NCBI GenBank assembly: GCA_964036045.1 | Contig: OZ038387.1 | Span: 19,122,794 to 19,186,793 of the forward strand | Source of the DNA: Eutreptiella sp. 'Long Island Sound 2002' | Lineage: Eukaryota > Euglenozoa > Euglenophyceae > Eutreptiales > Eutreptiaceae | DNA length: 64,000 nucleotides | Direction of reading: 5' to 3' | In this document: positions 21,401 through 30,021 of the stretch, in pieces | Layout: every line of letters begins with the position of its first letter | Position numbering within the stretch: position 1 is the stretch's first letter | Notes under the pieces: model-generated | The model's database searches: none | Told to the model about the DNA's origin: nothing | Seen by the model: the letters and a program-made list of their open reading frames with translations, nothing else | Made by a program: the position numbers and the translations under genes

Positions 21401-22414
21401 TGCGGCCAATGCAACAGACCTCAACCTGTCTTGCTCGACTGATTGTGCCACTGAGGATTGTGACATGCCATGCTCTGCATGCCGCGCATCCCACTCTTTT
21501 GCATGCCGTGCTCTCAGTTGCATCTGGTGTGCTTCAACACGCACTCTCAGATGCCTTGCCACTCGCACCTTGCGCTTCTGCAGCAACTGTGCCACTGCCT
21601 CGACAAATTCTGAGGACGTCTGTAGCGGCGCCGAGGCAGCCACACACATCTCATTAGGCATGCTCTGGGCATGCGTACTGATGTCCCCTACCCTTGAAGC
21701 ACTCTGTGTTGCAGTTGGGGAAGGGGGGGGTGCGCCTTGTGCCAGCGCCATGGCTGGCACAGAGGCGACCATAGGCACGCTCTGGGCATGCATAGGCCTG
21801 TTCCTGATGTACCCCACCCTTGATGCACCCTGTGTTGAAGGAGGGGTGGGGGGGGACGCACCTGGTGCCAGCGCCATGGCTGGCACCGAGGTGTCAGTAG
21901 GTACGCTCCGGGCATCCCGTGTCTGACCAGGGGCAGGCGGTCCTGTCCGTTGGGAGGCACGCTGCGACATGTCTGGTACAACCAAATATGTCTGTTTCCG
22001 CTTGTATAGCAGAAACGTCGCCTTTCGCGGGTCGGGGGGGGGATTCATGGCCTTCACCGTGGTGTCGTTACACAACCAACACCTGTCGTTGAAAACGACA
22101 TGCACCAGAAAGTGACCCTCCTCCCTCGTCGCTCCAATGTGCAACACCATGGCATGCAAGGACCATTGCCACCCCAGGCAATCGAGAAACTCATGGTCCA
22201 CAACCAACTTGTACTCTTGCTGGTTGTGGACATGTAACCCCACGACCTCGTTGTACACCACCGATGTATACATTGGTGCCTCCCTGAGGTGACCCCCACA
22301 CGGACACGGGGGGGGGTTGTCAGGTAACCCAACCGGTCTCCCCTTCATTCCCTCCTTCACACGCTGGCGCATACTCTGTCCCTGGTTCGTCACATGCAAT
22401 ATCTGCGCTGGCAT
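18401..22414 (-). CDS. hAT-like transposase with USP C-terminal half, Cys cluster and SAP motif
   Basis: A 1337-codon ORF ending in TGA. Residues 35-145 are the His-box half of a USP-type peptidase (HAMVLHIG..EEGHFLVHV, then CWLCND; catalytic His about 101). Residues 165-250 are two Ala/Pro-rich repeats of about 36 residues. Residues 362-455 resemble a hAT-associated zinc finger (ECVCC, a TWRKEVLESH stretch, downstream His). Residues 575-710 carry hAT-like catalytic blocks: AVLLDGSD (Asp about 582), a FLGVPDV segment, FAVDGASN (Asp about 654), then PCHVLQRKLGLAL and RIRWSQ (about 762). A dimerisation-like end, AEAAVERAISLRG (Glu about 1028), follows. Residues 1178-1200 hold eight cysteines and 1253-1290 a SAP-like motif. 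The canonical C-x2-H of hAT is altered. The N terminus joins the upstream USP half if one G is removed from a G9 run near 22421. Confidence 0.8.
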   Translation of the reverse strand: MPAQILHVTNQGQSMRQRVKEGMKGRPVGLPDNPPPCPCGGHLREAPMYTSVVYNEVVGLHVHNQQEYKLVVDHEFLDCLGWQWSLHAMVLHIGATREEGHFLVHVVFNDRCWLCNDTTVKAMNPPPDPRKATFLLYKRKQTYLVVPDMSQRASQRTGPPAPGQTRDARSVPTDTSVPAMALAPGASPPTPPSTQGASRVGYIRNRPMHAQSVPMVASVPAMALAQGAPPPSPTATQSASRVGDISTHAQSMPNEMCVAASAPLQTSSEFVEAVAQLLQKRKVRVARHLRVRVEAHQMQLRARHAKEWDARHAEHGMSQSSVAQSVEQDRLRSVALAASGKDALCVLMQATPMQLDSGPKTLQMFVAAHWQYQFTTSGGVECVCCAWANVCGIPGVARPPKKSEALVLGTYAVGMRMKTSGPKTWRKEVLESHLGLSRGTTSNRKNLHRPGHHHRLAEDSFKLHCAERYRALCPTAGATAVVVGATVVFVRGEAMDIGVAVSDAEAAILSRLVEVYIGLRMCTSIRAISERILLHCSLTSAPGHHASRRWIVEKAIAAMHDAMQDEVTHALFLATFIAVLLDGSDRQRHRINEYAILLIFPGTGPGGMCEVFLGVPDVACGDAHEVATQLECVLMSWILDRDWWAKRVVTFAVDGASNLGVRGASARQVVDVSHIESNVFALIGKWLVLMTPLGEPCHVLQRKLGLALEAAGPTHVDYLAAVNRQRGLYNGARQWKELQKCVQRHVQDKRSGLQLIPTSHRIRWSQAHARRNTAFLANVPWVARHLDSKVQHSTKEEDVWEDCNDASLLAWGVVYGDILHGMRCFNSVAQLCAPTGAHLATATGMLEARLQRVAREEGPGWLQFKEQTVTGAWRGVQWVQFDSGGQKCATTPPFPGVQARAVTDVLLAGIKEGHATIDPGGVLECAVLLDHGRFVALPVNERAAYGVEQLRQFMTSHQEELGAANVNCDRALVEWEGLKEHMVQHFATVQMSKMWEALAPERAHAQWGNVWRVLALLRTYCPAEAAVERAISLRGRFCSSMHDTVETHVLSMCMALHSNLPPLQQWAKGQGVAVARHLAAHARFDLRPRQRVSKKVGDRESVEAAMLQCLQGNEAVADDGDSLPFFGGPGTPLSSTAPSGKGTERHQADVVSIVAPDGTPDSHAGNHDFITFRRGMECATCRKEVRIWCNTCLVCHACFCASPRPCGNVVVNVVDDVCDEGENNSADELATPRKPNKRRGVARMQAKLVMATQNGRLRDWSKGALLNCLDVLGVKVAGNSDRQELRDLATQHALPLLEEWDAFVPDTDRVTRSAAPPSSSQPSCSQPVDDMDGLIDE

Positions 22415-23150
22415 GGCTGTCTCCCCCCCCCTCCCGCAGAACCTTCACCCCACAGGCACCACAGTATTGCCAGAACTGCTCGTACGACAAACAACATGAC
22501 AGAGCAACCACCCCAGCGGCCGTGAGCTTGGGCACCATGTACTTCCAACACTCGGGCATCTCCGCCTGCCGCATCCATTGGAATTTTGGTGCAGGGGCTT
22601 TGCACTTGCATCGCCCGCTGCATCGGCACACCGTCTCACACATGGCATCCTCCATTGCCAACCTCTGAGCAATGTCCTGTGGATTGTATGCACCACCTCC
22701 TCCATGTGCCACAACACCCTGCCACAATGGTCCCCAAACACCCTCCTCGTCCAGGCATCCTGCGTGTCCTGCGTGTCCTGCATGTCCACCCGACGCCACC
22801 AACAGACACTGCAGCGTGGTACCCAACCAACACCAGTTGTACCCATGTGGATTCTCCATTCCCCATGGTCGCCGCGGTGCTCCACCAGGTGGCCCACTAT
22901 GCACCTGCATGTAAGCGGAAAGCGGTCTCATCGAGGAATGCACGGTCCCGCGGCGGGAGTGTCCACCAGTCACCACGGGAGTACAACACCACCAACCTCC
23001 TCTCCCCGTGCCAAGAACAAGTGCCATGCCATGCACCCGTACGCACGAAAACCGGTTGCTGGCATACATCGTACGTGGCGCCAACCCGTGTAACACCATC
23101 CAAGCATTCCATACTACATCTCCGTCCACCCCGACCATTACATACACCAC
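22320..23150 (-). CDS. USP-type ubiquitin peptidase, Cys-box half (frame fragment of the transposase gene)
   Basis: Only the part after about 22900 is meaningful. It contains NWCWLGTTLQCLL (catalytic Cys about residue 107, codon near 22831), the Cys box of C19 peptidases. A cysteine-rich insert (CETVCRCSGRCKCK) and a YEQFWQYCGACG stretch with a CxxC-like pair follow. The His box lies in the next ORF (18401-22414). A one-base indel in the G9 run near 22421 would fuse them, with ALL residues in family order. The first about 80 codons of the ORF overlap the dioxygenase region in another frame and are probably not translated. Role inferred: removal of ubiquitin-like modifiers; the target is unknown. 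Confidence 0.7.
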   Translation of the reverse strand: MVYVMVGVDGDVVWNAWMVLHGLAPRTMYASNRFSCVRVHGMALVLGTGRGGWWCCTPVVTGGHSRRGTVHSSMRPLSAYMQVHSGPPGGAPRRPWGMENPHGYNWCWLGTTLQCLLVASGGHAGHAGHAGCLDEEGVWGPLWQGVVAHGGGGAYNPQDIAQRLAMEDAMCETVCRCSGRCKCKAPAPKFQWMRQAEMPECWKYMVPKLTAAGVVALSCCLSYEQFWQYCGACGVKVLREGGGDSHASADIACDEPGTEYAPACEGGNEGETGWVT

Positions 23151-23664
23151 CTACCTCCACCCATATGTGTCCCCGTGTGTGCTGGCCGGTGGAAAACACT
23201 GCCGACCAAGGGGACGCGTCATGCACATGCTGATGCGGTTTTGTGAGCACATTGCAAGACAATTGCATGGTGGTCCATGTGAACCAATCAGGCAACATCT
23301 GCCTTGCCATCTTGTTCACCAGGGTCACTAGTGGCTTGTAGTGGCGTGTCCGTTGCACTAGACGAGTGCGGCGGCAGTCTGTTGCATTGGTGTGGCCCTT
23401 CATACCACCAACCCCTAGTTGCAAATGCCACGCTCTAACCCCCCCAACCGGCCCACGCTTGTATGCCAAGATGCCCATCATCCCGTGCAACGTGCAAAAG
23501 GGGGCTACCTGCAGCGAATGGTCAAAGACTGCACCCCGGAAATGACCACCTCCTTTGACACCATCTCGTTCCGCCTCGGCAATAACCACCACCGTCGCCC
23601 GGTGGCACTGCTCCTCCATATCCCCACAGTCACGGTAGTGCAGCGGATGCTCCCGTCCAGGCAC
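22897..23664 (-). CDS. TET/JBP-like 2-oxoglutarate/Fe(II) dioxygenase domain (frame segment of the transposase gene)
   Basis: A 255-codon segment continuing the OTU frame after a single TAG (23665). Residues 30-50 (VVVIAEA..GGGHFRGAV) probably supply the C-terminal His of the OTU domain. Residues 115-225 match the TET/JBP core: TTMQLSCNV, then PHQHVHD where the family has an H-x-D iron motif, then GHIWVE. Further on are WHGTCSWHGERRLVVLYSR, with the distal His and the 2-oxoglutarate-binding Arg, and a TLPPRDRAFL end. The iron Asp appears to be His (H144-Q-H146), so activity is doubtful. TET/JBP enzymes oxidise 5-methylpyrimidines in DNA; here the domain could counteract methylation of the element. 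The identification rests on motif order and needs a profile search. Confidence 0.65.
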   Translation of the reverse strand: MPGREHPLHYRDCGDMEEQCHRATVVVIAEAERDGVKGGGHFRGAVFDHSLQVAPFCTLHGMMGILAYKRGPVGGVRAWHLQLGVGGMKGHTNATDCRRTRLVQRTRHYKPLVTLVNKMARQMLPDWFTWTTMQLSCNVLTKPHQHVHDASPWSAVFSTGQHTRGHIWVEVGGVCNGRGGRRCSMECLDGVTRVGATYDVCQQPVFVRTGAWHGTCSWHGERRLVVLYSRGDWWTLPPRDRAFLDETAFRLHAGA

Positions 23665-24483
23665 CTAAACAGTAGCGGATGTCAACGCGCTGTCAATCCC
23701 AAACCCTGACGTCACAATGTTGTACCTGTCTGATCGCAGCAACACCACACTACCGTCCACGTGTTTCGCCAAGGCAGCAAAGTGGTCAGCCATTCCCCCT
23801 TGGGGCCGGCCACGCCATGTGTCCTTCTCAAGATCCCGGTTCACAGATAGTGAAGACTCTTGAATTGAAAGCCCACACATGTCGCGAAACACGGCGATGG
23901 CCCTTGCCCGCAGCGATGCGCCGTCCAACGGGGTGTTGCTGGTGATAGCATGCAGGCTTTGGGCCACGGCATAGTAGAAACATGCCCCGGCAACGTATTG
24001 GTCGGGAAGAATGCGAAGCTTCAAGGACCTTGCCGTTGGTAGGACTCTGCCAACCTCGGCCTTGCTGGGCTTTTTGTCCACGTGGTCCAATGCCATAGCA
24101 TCTGGATCTATCGGCGCTGTCTTTGTGCCTTGCTCTCTCTTGCCACGTTTCATGGCAGCCTTACTTGGTGGGGGAACCCCTGGGCGCTTCTTGCTCCGTG
24201 GGCTCTGTCCCACAGAACTGGGGTGTGCAACCGGGGTGGTCGCTGACTCTGCACTGGACTGACTGCAAGCCCTCACTGTCGCCAATGAACTAGGGTGTTC
24301 AACCAGGGTGTACCCTGAATCCGCACTAGACTGACTGCAAGCCTTCACTGTCGCCACAGTGCCTGTGCTAGAAGGACTGCAGTCCACAGCAGCTGGCTCC
24401 TTGGGTTTCTGTGCAAGTGGTACAGGAGACTCCTCCAAGGAACTCGCCACCCCTCCATCACTAGCCGCCGGTGTCAGACACAC
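23665..24483 (-). CDS. OTU-like cysteine peptidase domain (frame segment of the transposase gene)
   Basis: A 272-codon segment ending at TAG 23665, with the frame continuing in the next segment. Residues 40-92 are two Ser/Ala-rich repeats (TVKACSQSSADS and TVRACSQSSAES types). Residues 98-122 are strongly basic (SKKRPG, KRGKREQG), perhaps a nuclear signal. The OTU core starts near 160: D..VAGACFYYAVAQSLHA (catalytic Cys about 168), LRARAIAVFRD, then QGGMADHFAALAKHVDGSVV. The matching His (GGGHFRGAV) lies 41 codons after the TAG, so the domain is complete only if the TAG is read through. OTU peptidases also occur in KDZ/Zisupton-type transposons, so deubiquitinase cargo on transposons has precedent. 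Confidence 0.7.
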   Translation of the reverse strand: MCLTPAASDGGVASSLEESPVPLAQKPKEPAAVDCSPSSTGTVATVKACSQSSADSGYTLVEHPSSLATVRACSQSSAESATTPVAHPSSVGQSPRSKKRPGVPPPSKAAMKRGKREQGTKTAPIDPDAMALDHVDKKPSKAEVGRVLPTARSLKLRILPDQYVAGACFYYAVAQSLHAITSNTPLDGASLRARAIAVFRDMCGLSIQESSLSVNRDLEKDTWRGRPQGGMADHFAALAKHVDGSVVLLRSDRYNIVTSGFGIDSALTSATV

Positions 24484-25964
24484 AGGGTGGGGGGCCGGGG
24501 AGTGTGACTCACCGGCGGGGCAGACCTGGGACCAGGGGTCCGGTGTTCCACGTTCAACACATGCCGCGTTCGCACCTCCTGGGGGGGGGGGGGGGCAGGT
24601 GGACTTAACACCTCACCAGTCTCCACCCTAGGTGCACCTGCCGGGGGACCACGCCCTTGTGCCAGGGAGGACGAAGTGGGAGTCACAGACTCATCGCCTG
24701 AGGGGTCTCTTGCCATGCGCACCGCCGCTCCACCCTCCTGCGCTACGGCAGAGGACGTGGAGTCACTTGGGTCACCTCGGGGGTGCCCTTCTTGACTTAA
24801 AGGTTGGGTGCATGGTCGCTGTACACCGGCCGCCTCCATCTCCTCCATGCGCACCGCCGCCCCAACCCCCTGCGCTACGGCAGAGGACGTGGAGTCACTT
24901 GGGTCACCTCGGGGGTGCCCTGCTAGACTTAATCGTTGGGTGTATGCTGGCTGTACACCGGCCGCCTCCATCTCCTCCACTAGTACCTGCAGCATCTCAA
25001 GCCCTGCATCGTCCCTCCATGCGTTGTCCATAACCCGTACGGCCGCATGCAGACGACCGGGATGACTGTCTGGCACCTCTGGGCTAAAGGGGCTGCAACG
25101 CAGCAAGAGCTCGTTGCAGTCTTGCATAGGCACCCGCATGCTGTTCGCGAAGTGGCGGCCCAGCGTGTATGCTGCCACCAGGCTGTCCTCAGTCAATGGT
25201 TCTCGGCGCTGCTCTTGCAGCCCTTGGCATGCAATCGTGAGGCAGCGGGCTGCCCCATGGGCGGCTTGTAGCAACGCCTGGTCAAAGCGCTCTTGCCGTG
25301 TCTGGGTGACAGTGACACACGCACGTGGGACCGCAGCCTCAGGCAGCAACGAGTTGCGCCGACCGCTAGCGCGCGCCTTGGGGCTTGGCAACAGGTCGCT
25401 CACCAGTGGTTTGGGTCCACTTGTCGCTTGGGGCCACAGATATGGGCCAGGCGTCACATGGCGAATAGCCTTGTCATAGAAGTAACCCATGGTAGGGGTG
25501 GGATACGCCACGTCCCCAGTCCAGAACGGCCACTCGTCGACCAGAGGTAGGGCACGCACCAGTTCACACCAAACGTCCCTTTGCTCTGCTGTCTTCACAC
25601 TTGACGGCCACCCGGCAATAGCACCGGCCTTACGACTGCCTGGCCGGCCAGTGTTCCGTTTCGCAAGTCGTTCCCACAGGTCTGTGGCAACATCCCGGTA
25701 GTGCACGAGGCTCCCCCCATCATGCATGGTGGGCTTGGCAAACCCATGCTCGGTGTACATGAACCGGCACAATGCCCTGCAACCATGCAGATTCACCACA
25801 TCAAGGTCACACGAGGCCATGCGGTCCCTCAACCGTCGCCATAGGCGCCCGGCCACCTCCGGTGTGGCCTCCCACCCCAATTGTCCTGTGGCCAGCATTA
25901 GGCCATACTTCATTCTTGCTGGCTCCAGCAAGTGCTCCGGTGGCCATTCAGCAGGCTGGTCCAT
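24474..25964 (-). CDS. N-terminal region of the transposase polyprotein, unknown function
   Basis: A 496-codon ORF. Residues 1-270 look globular, with blocks such as GRLWRRLRDRMASCDLDVVN, CRALCRFMYTEHGFAKP and WCELVRALPLVDEWPFW; I recognise no family. Residues 320-400 hold two tandem repeats built on EEMEAAGVQ and GHPRGDPSDSTSSAVAQ. The tail is Pro/Ser-rich. It must change frame to join the OTU segment. Two explanations fit: an indel in the C14 run at 24581-24597, or a 104-nt intron with donor GTGAGT at 24512 and acceptor TTGCACAG ending at 24409, which restores the frame. It starts at ATG 25964, the first Met after repeated non-coding sequence. Confidence 0.6.
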   Translation of the reverse strand: MDQPAEWPPEHLLEPARMKYGLMLATGQLGWEATPEVAGRLWRRLRDRMASCDLDVVNLHGCRALCRFMYTEHGFAKPTMHDGGSLVHYRDVATDLWERLAKRNTGRPGSRKAGAIAGWPSSVKTAEQRDVWCELVRALPLVDEWPFWTGDVAYPTPTMGYFYDKAIRHVTPGPYLWPQATSGPKPLVSDLLPSPKARASGRRNSLLPEAAVPRACVTVTQTRQERFDQALLQAAHGAARCLTIACQGLQEQRREPLTEDSLVAAYTLGRHFANSMRVPMQDCNELLLRCSPFSPEVPDSHPGRLHAAVRVMDNAWRDDAGLEMLQVLVEEMEAAGVQPAYTQRLSLAGHPRGDPSDSTSSAVAQGVGAAVRMEEMEAAGVQRPCTQPLSQEGHPRGDPSDSTSSAVAQEGGAAVRMARDPSGDESVTPTSSSLAQGRGPPAGAPRVETGEVLSPPAPPPPQEVRTRHVLNVEHRTPGPRSAPPVSHTPRPPTLCV

Positions 25965-26202
25965 TGCTTGGCTCGTGCACCACGACTGTTAGTGGTTTGG
26001 GTGACCTTGGAGGCTTGCAGGGTCCACAACCGTGACCACTATGGGGCTCCCACAACTCGGGGGGGCAATCAAGGGCCGGTCCTTGGTACTCAAAGTGCCA
26101 GCCGGGCTGGTCCTCAGGCTCACCGGCTGGTCCAGGAGACGCCGTTGCTGGTGGGTTTGTTGTCGAGAGCGCTAGGGCTATGACAACAAACGAAGTGCTG
26201 CT

Positions 26203-26375
26203 GCTCAGAGGCACGCAGTGGCTACGTCAAGGCTTAGTTGCGAAGCGCAATGGCTTGGACTGAAACCGAAAGCTGAGGCTCAAAGGCGCACAGTAGGCGA
26301 TCAAGGTTCAGTCGCGAAGCGCAATGGCTCGGACCGAGCCAGGTAGCTGTGGCTCAAAGGCGCACAGTAGGCGAA
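26203..26375. repeat. Three tandem units of about 75 bp upstream of the transposase gene
   Basis: GCTCA(A/G)AGGC-CGCAGT at 26203, 26277 and 26352, with AAGCGCAATGGCT(T/C)GGAC between. It lies 240-410 bp upstream of the ATG at 25964 and could contain promoter or transposase-binding sites (inference). Related motifs occur in the 88-bp repeats at 474-826. Confidence 0.6.
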
Positions 26376-26469
26376 CTGGCAGAACGCGAACTCGCACAGG
26401 GAAAGGTGTAATGAGGCAAAAACAAACTACAAGGAGAAAAAGTACAGATCAGACCACAGAACCTGGACG

Positions 26470-29400
26470 CGGCGTACCCCCGAAATGTTTTGGAGGTGAG
26501 ATATTGGACCCCTTCCGTCAAATATTTGGGGGTGTAGACCCTCCAAATATTTGACGGAACCCCTTCCGTCAAATATTTGGGGGGTGGAGACCCTCCAAAT
26601 ATTTGACGGAACCCCTTCCGTCAAATAGTTGGTGGGTGTAGACCCACCAAATATTTGACGGAACCCCTTCCGTCAAATATTTGGGGGCTGTACACCCACC
26701 AAATATTTGACGGAACCCCTGTACACCCACCAAATATTTGACGGAACCCCTTCCGTCAAATATTTGGGGGTGTTACACCCACCAAATATTTGACGGAACC
26801 CCTTCCGTCAAATATTTGGGGGCTGTACACCCACCAAATATTTGACGGAACCCCTTCCGTCAAATATTTGGGGGGTGTAGACCCACCAAATATTTGACAG
26901 AACCCCTTCCGTCAAATATTTGGGGGCTGTAGACCCTCCAAATATTTGACGGAACCCCTTCCGTCAAATATTTGGGGGCTGTACACCCACCAAATATTTG
27001 ACGGAACCCCTTCCGTCAAATGTTTGGGGGCTGTACACCCACCAAATATTTGACGGAACCCCTTCCGTCAAATATTTGGGGGGTCTACACCCCCCAAATA
27101 TTTGACGGAACCCCTTCCGTCAAATATTTGGGGGCTGTACACCCACCAAATATTTGACGGAACCCCTTCCGTCAAATATTTGGGGGCTGTGCACCCACCA
27201 AATATTTGACGGAACCCCTTCCGTCAAATATTTGGGGGGTGTAGACCCACCAAAAATTTGACGGAACCCCTTCCGTCAAATATTTGGGGGCTGTAGACCC
27301 TCCAAATATTTGACGGAACCCCTTCCGTCAAATATTTGGGGGCTGTACACCCACCAAATATTTGACGGAACCCCTTCCGTCAAATGTTTGGGGGCTGTAC
27401 ACCCACCAAATATTTGACGGAACCCCTTCCGTCAAATATTTGGGGGGTCTACACCCCCCAAATATTTGACGGAACCCCTTCCGTCAAATATTTGGGGACT
27501 GTACACCCACCAAATATTTGACGGAACCCCTGTGCACCCACCAAATATTTGACGGAACCCCTTCCGTCAAATATTTGGGGGCTGTAGACCCTCCAAATAT
27601 TTGACGGAACCCCTTCCGTCAAATATTTGGGGGCTGTAGACCCTCCAAATATTTGACGGAACCCCTTCCGTCAAATATTTGGGGGCTGTACACCCACCAA
27701 ATATTTGACGGAACCCCTGTACACCCGCCAAATATTTGACGGAACCCCTTCCGTCAAATATTTGGGGGCTGTAGACCCTCCAAATATTTGACGGAACCCC
27801 TTCCGTCCAATATTTGGGGGGTGTAGACCCTCCAAATATTTGACGGAACCCCTTCCGTCAAATATTTGCGGGGTGTAGACCCACCAAATATTTGACGGAA
27901 CCCCTTCCGTCAAATATTTGGGGGGTGTAGACCCACCAAATATTTGACGGAACCCCTTCCGTCAAATATTTGGGGGGTGTAGACCCACCAAATATTTGAC
28001 GGAACCCCTTCCGTCAAATATTTGGGGGCTGTACACCCACCAAATATTTGACGGAACCCCTTCCGTCAAATATTTGGGGGGTGTAGACCCACCAAATATT
28101 TGACGGAACCCCTTCCGTCAAATATTTGGGGGCTGTACACCCACCAAATATTTGACGGAACCCCTTCCGTCAAATATTTGGGGGGTGTAGACCCACCAAA
28201 TATTTGACGGAACCCCTTCCGTCAAATATTTGGGGGCTGTAGACCCTGCAAATATTTGACGGAACCCCTTCCGTCAAATATTTGGGGGGTGTAGACCCTC
28301 CAAATATTTTTCACGGAACCCCTTCCGTCAAATATTTGGGGGGTGTAGACCCACCAAATATTTGACGGAACCCCTTCCGTCAAATATTTGGGGGCTGTAC
28401 ACCCACCAAATATTTGACGGAACCCCTTCCGTCAAATATTTGGGGGGTGTAGACCCACCAAAGATTTGACGGAACCCCTTCCGTCAAATATTTGGGGGCT
28501 GTACACCCACCAAATATTTGACGGGACCCCTTCCGTAAATATTTGGGGGCTGTACACCCTCCAAATATTTGACGGAACCCCTTCCGTCAAATATTTGGGG
28601 GGTGTAGACCCACCAAATATTTGGGGGCTGTAGACCCTGCAAATATTTGACGGAACCCCTTCCGTCAAATATTTGGGGGGTGTAGACCCTCCAAATATTT
28701 GACGGAACCCCTTCCGTCAAATATTTGGGGGCTGTAGACCCTCCAAATATTTGACGGAACCCCTTCCGTCAAATATTTGGGGGGTGTAGACCCCCCCAAT
28801 ATTTGACGGAACCCCTTCCCTCAAATATTTGGGGGCTGTACACCCACCAAATATTTGACGGAACCCCTGTACACCCACCAAATATTTGACGGAACCCCTT
28901 CCGTCAAATATTTGGGGGCTGTAGACCCTGCAAATATTTGACGGAACCCCTTCCGTCAAATATTTGGGGGGTCTACACCCCCCAAATATTTGACGGAACC
29001 CCTTTTGTCAAATATTTGGGGGCTGTAGACCCCCCAAATATTTGACGGAACCCCTGTACACCCACCAAATATTTGACGGAACCCCTTCCGTCAAATATTT
29101 GGGGGCTGTACACCCACCAAATATTTGACGGAACCCCTTCCGTCAAATATTTGGGGGGTGTAGACCCACCAAATATTTGACAGAACCCCTTCCGTCAAAT
29201 ATTTGGGGGCTGTAGACCCTGCAAATATTTGACGGAACCCCTTCCGTCAAATATTTGGGGGCTGTAGACCCTCCAAATATTTGACGGAACCCCTTCCGTC
29301 AAATATTTGGGGGGTCTACACCCCCCAAATATTTGACGGAACCCCTTCCGTCAAATATTTGGGGGCTGTAGACCCCCCAAATATTTGACGGAACCCCTGT

Positions 29401-29477
29401 ACACCCACCAAATATTTGACGGAACCCCTTCCGTGAAATATTTGGGGGCTGTACACCCACCAAATATTTGACGGAAC
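26470..29477. repeat. Palindromic satellite, about 57 units of 52 bp
   Basis: The unit is built around AAATATTTGACGGAA-CCCC-TTCCGTCAAATATTT, a near-perfect inverted repeat with a 4-base loop, joined by GGGGG(C/G)TGTA(C/G)ACCC linkers. Some units lack one arm. Linker variants (TGTACACCCACC, TGTAGACCCTCC, TCTACACCCCCC) are interspersed, suggesting ongoing exchange. Its weak minus-strand ORFs (EGVPSNIW repeats) are artefacts. It separates the transposase gene from the helicase 3' end and is missing from the partial copy as far as that can be seen. Confidence 0.95.
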
Positions 29478-29651
29478 CACATCTCATTAGGCATGCTCTG
29501 GGCATGCGTACTCATGTCCCCTACCCTTGAAGCACTCTGTGTTGCAGTTGGGGAAGGGGGGGGTGCGCCTTGTGCCAGCGCCATGGCTGGCACAGAGGCG
29601 TCCATAGGCACGCTCTGGGCATGCATAGGCCTGTTCCTGATGTACCCCACC
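29478..29651 (-). repeat. Captured 174-bp fragment of the element's own transposase gene
   Basis: Nearly identical to 21645-21818, with at least two substitutions (for example ACTCATG for ACTGATG). It corresponds to the Ala/Pro-rich repeat region of the 1337-codon ORF. It is bordered on both sides by satellite units, so it was copied into the satellite in the same orientation as the source. Confidence 0.9.
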
Positions 29652-29730
29652 ATTTTGGGGGTGTAGACCCCCCAAATATTTGACGGAACCCCCTCCGTGG
29701 AATATTTTGGGGCTGTAGACACCCCAAATT
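29652..29730. repeat. Terminal diverged satellite unit
   Basis: CCCCAAATATTTGACGGAAC followed by CCCTCCGTGGAATATTTTGG: a degenerate unit after the captured fragment. It shows that the fragment was inserted inside the array. Confidence 0.8.
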
Positions 29731-30021
29731 GTCATGTATTGTCCTGTATCATTGTTGAACGGCAATTATCGTTGGCGTGTCTTCAACCTCCTTTTTGGGC
29801 ATCCCCACCCTGAAGACCTTGGAGACCACCTTCAATCTTGGACAGTCAGGCATGGGCACATTCGTACCGCAGCGGACAAACATAATGAACGCACAGTGCA
29901 GCAAACCTGGTGGTGATCACATGTGTGTACTCTTTCCCGCTGGTGCTGTGGCCGGTACTGTTGTGATGTGCCAGGGATGGTCAGAGGCCATGGGTCAATG
30001 CATGTTCTTCTACATAAAGGG

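Noticed and set aside
18401-22414. Assignment of the transposase to KDZ (Kyakuja-Dileera-Zisupton)
   Set aside because: OTU and TET association and the SAP motif recall KDZ, but the catalytic blocks (LLDGSD, VDGASN, VERA), the 8-bp target duplication and terminal repeats fit hAT better. A profile search would decide.
26470-29477. CRISPR-like array
   Set aside because: Repeats are back to back palindromes with no unique spacers, and the DNA is eukaryotic.
26427-29722. Minus-strand ORFs of 65-123 codons
   Set aside because: They are translations of the palindromic satellite (SNIW, PPNI repeats), except for the captured transposase fragment, which is described as such.
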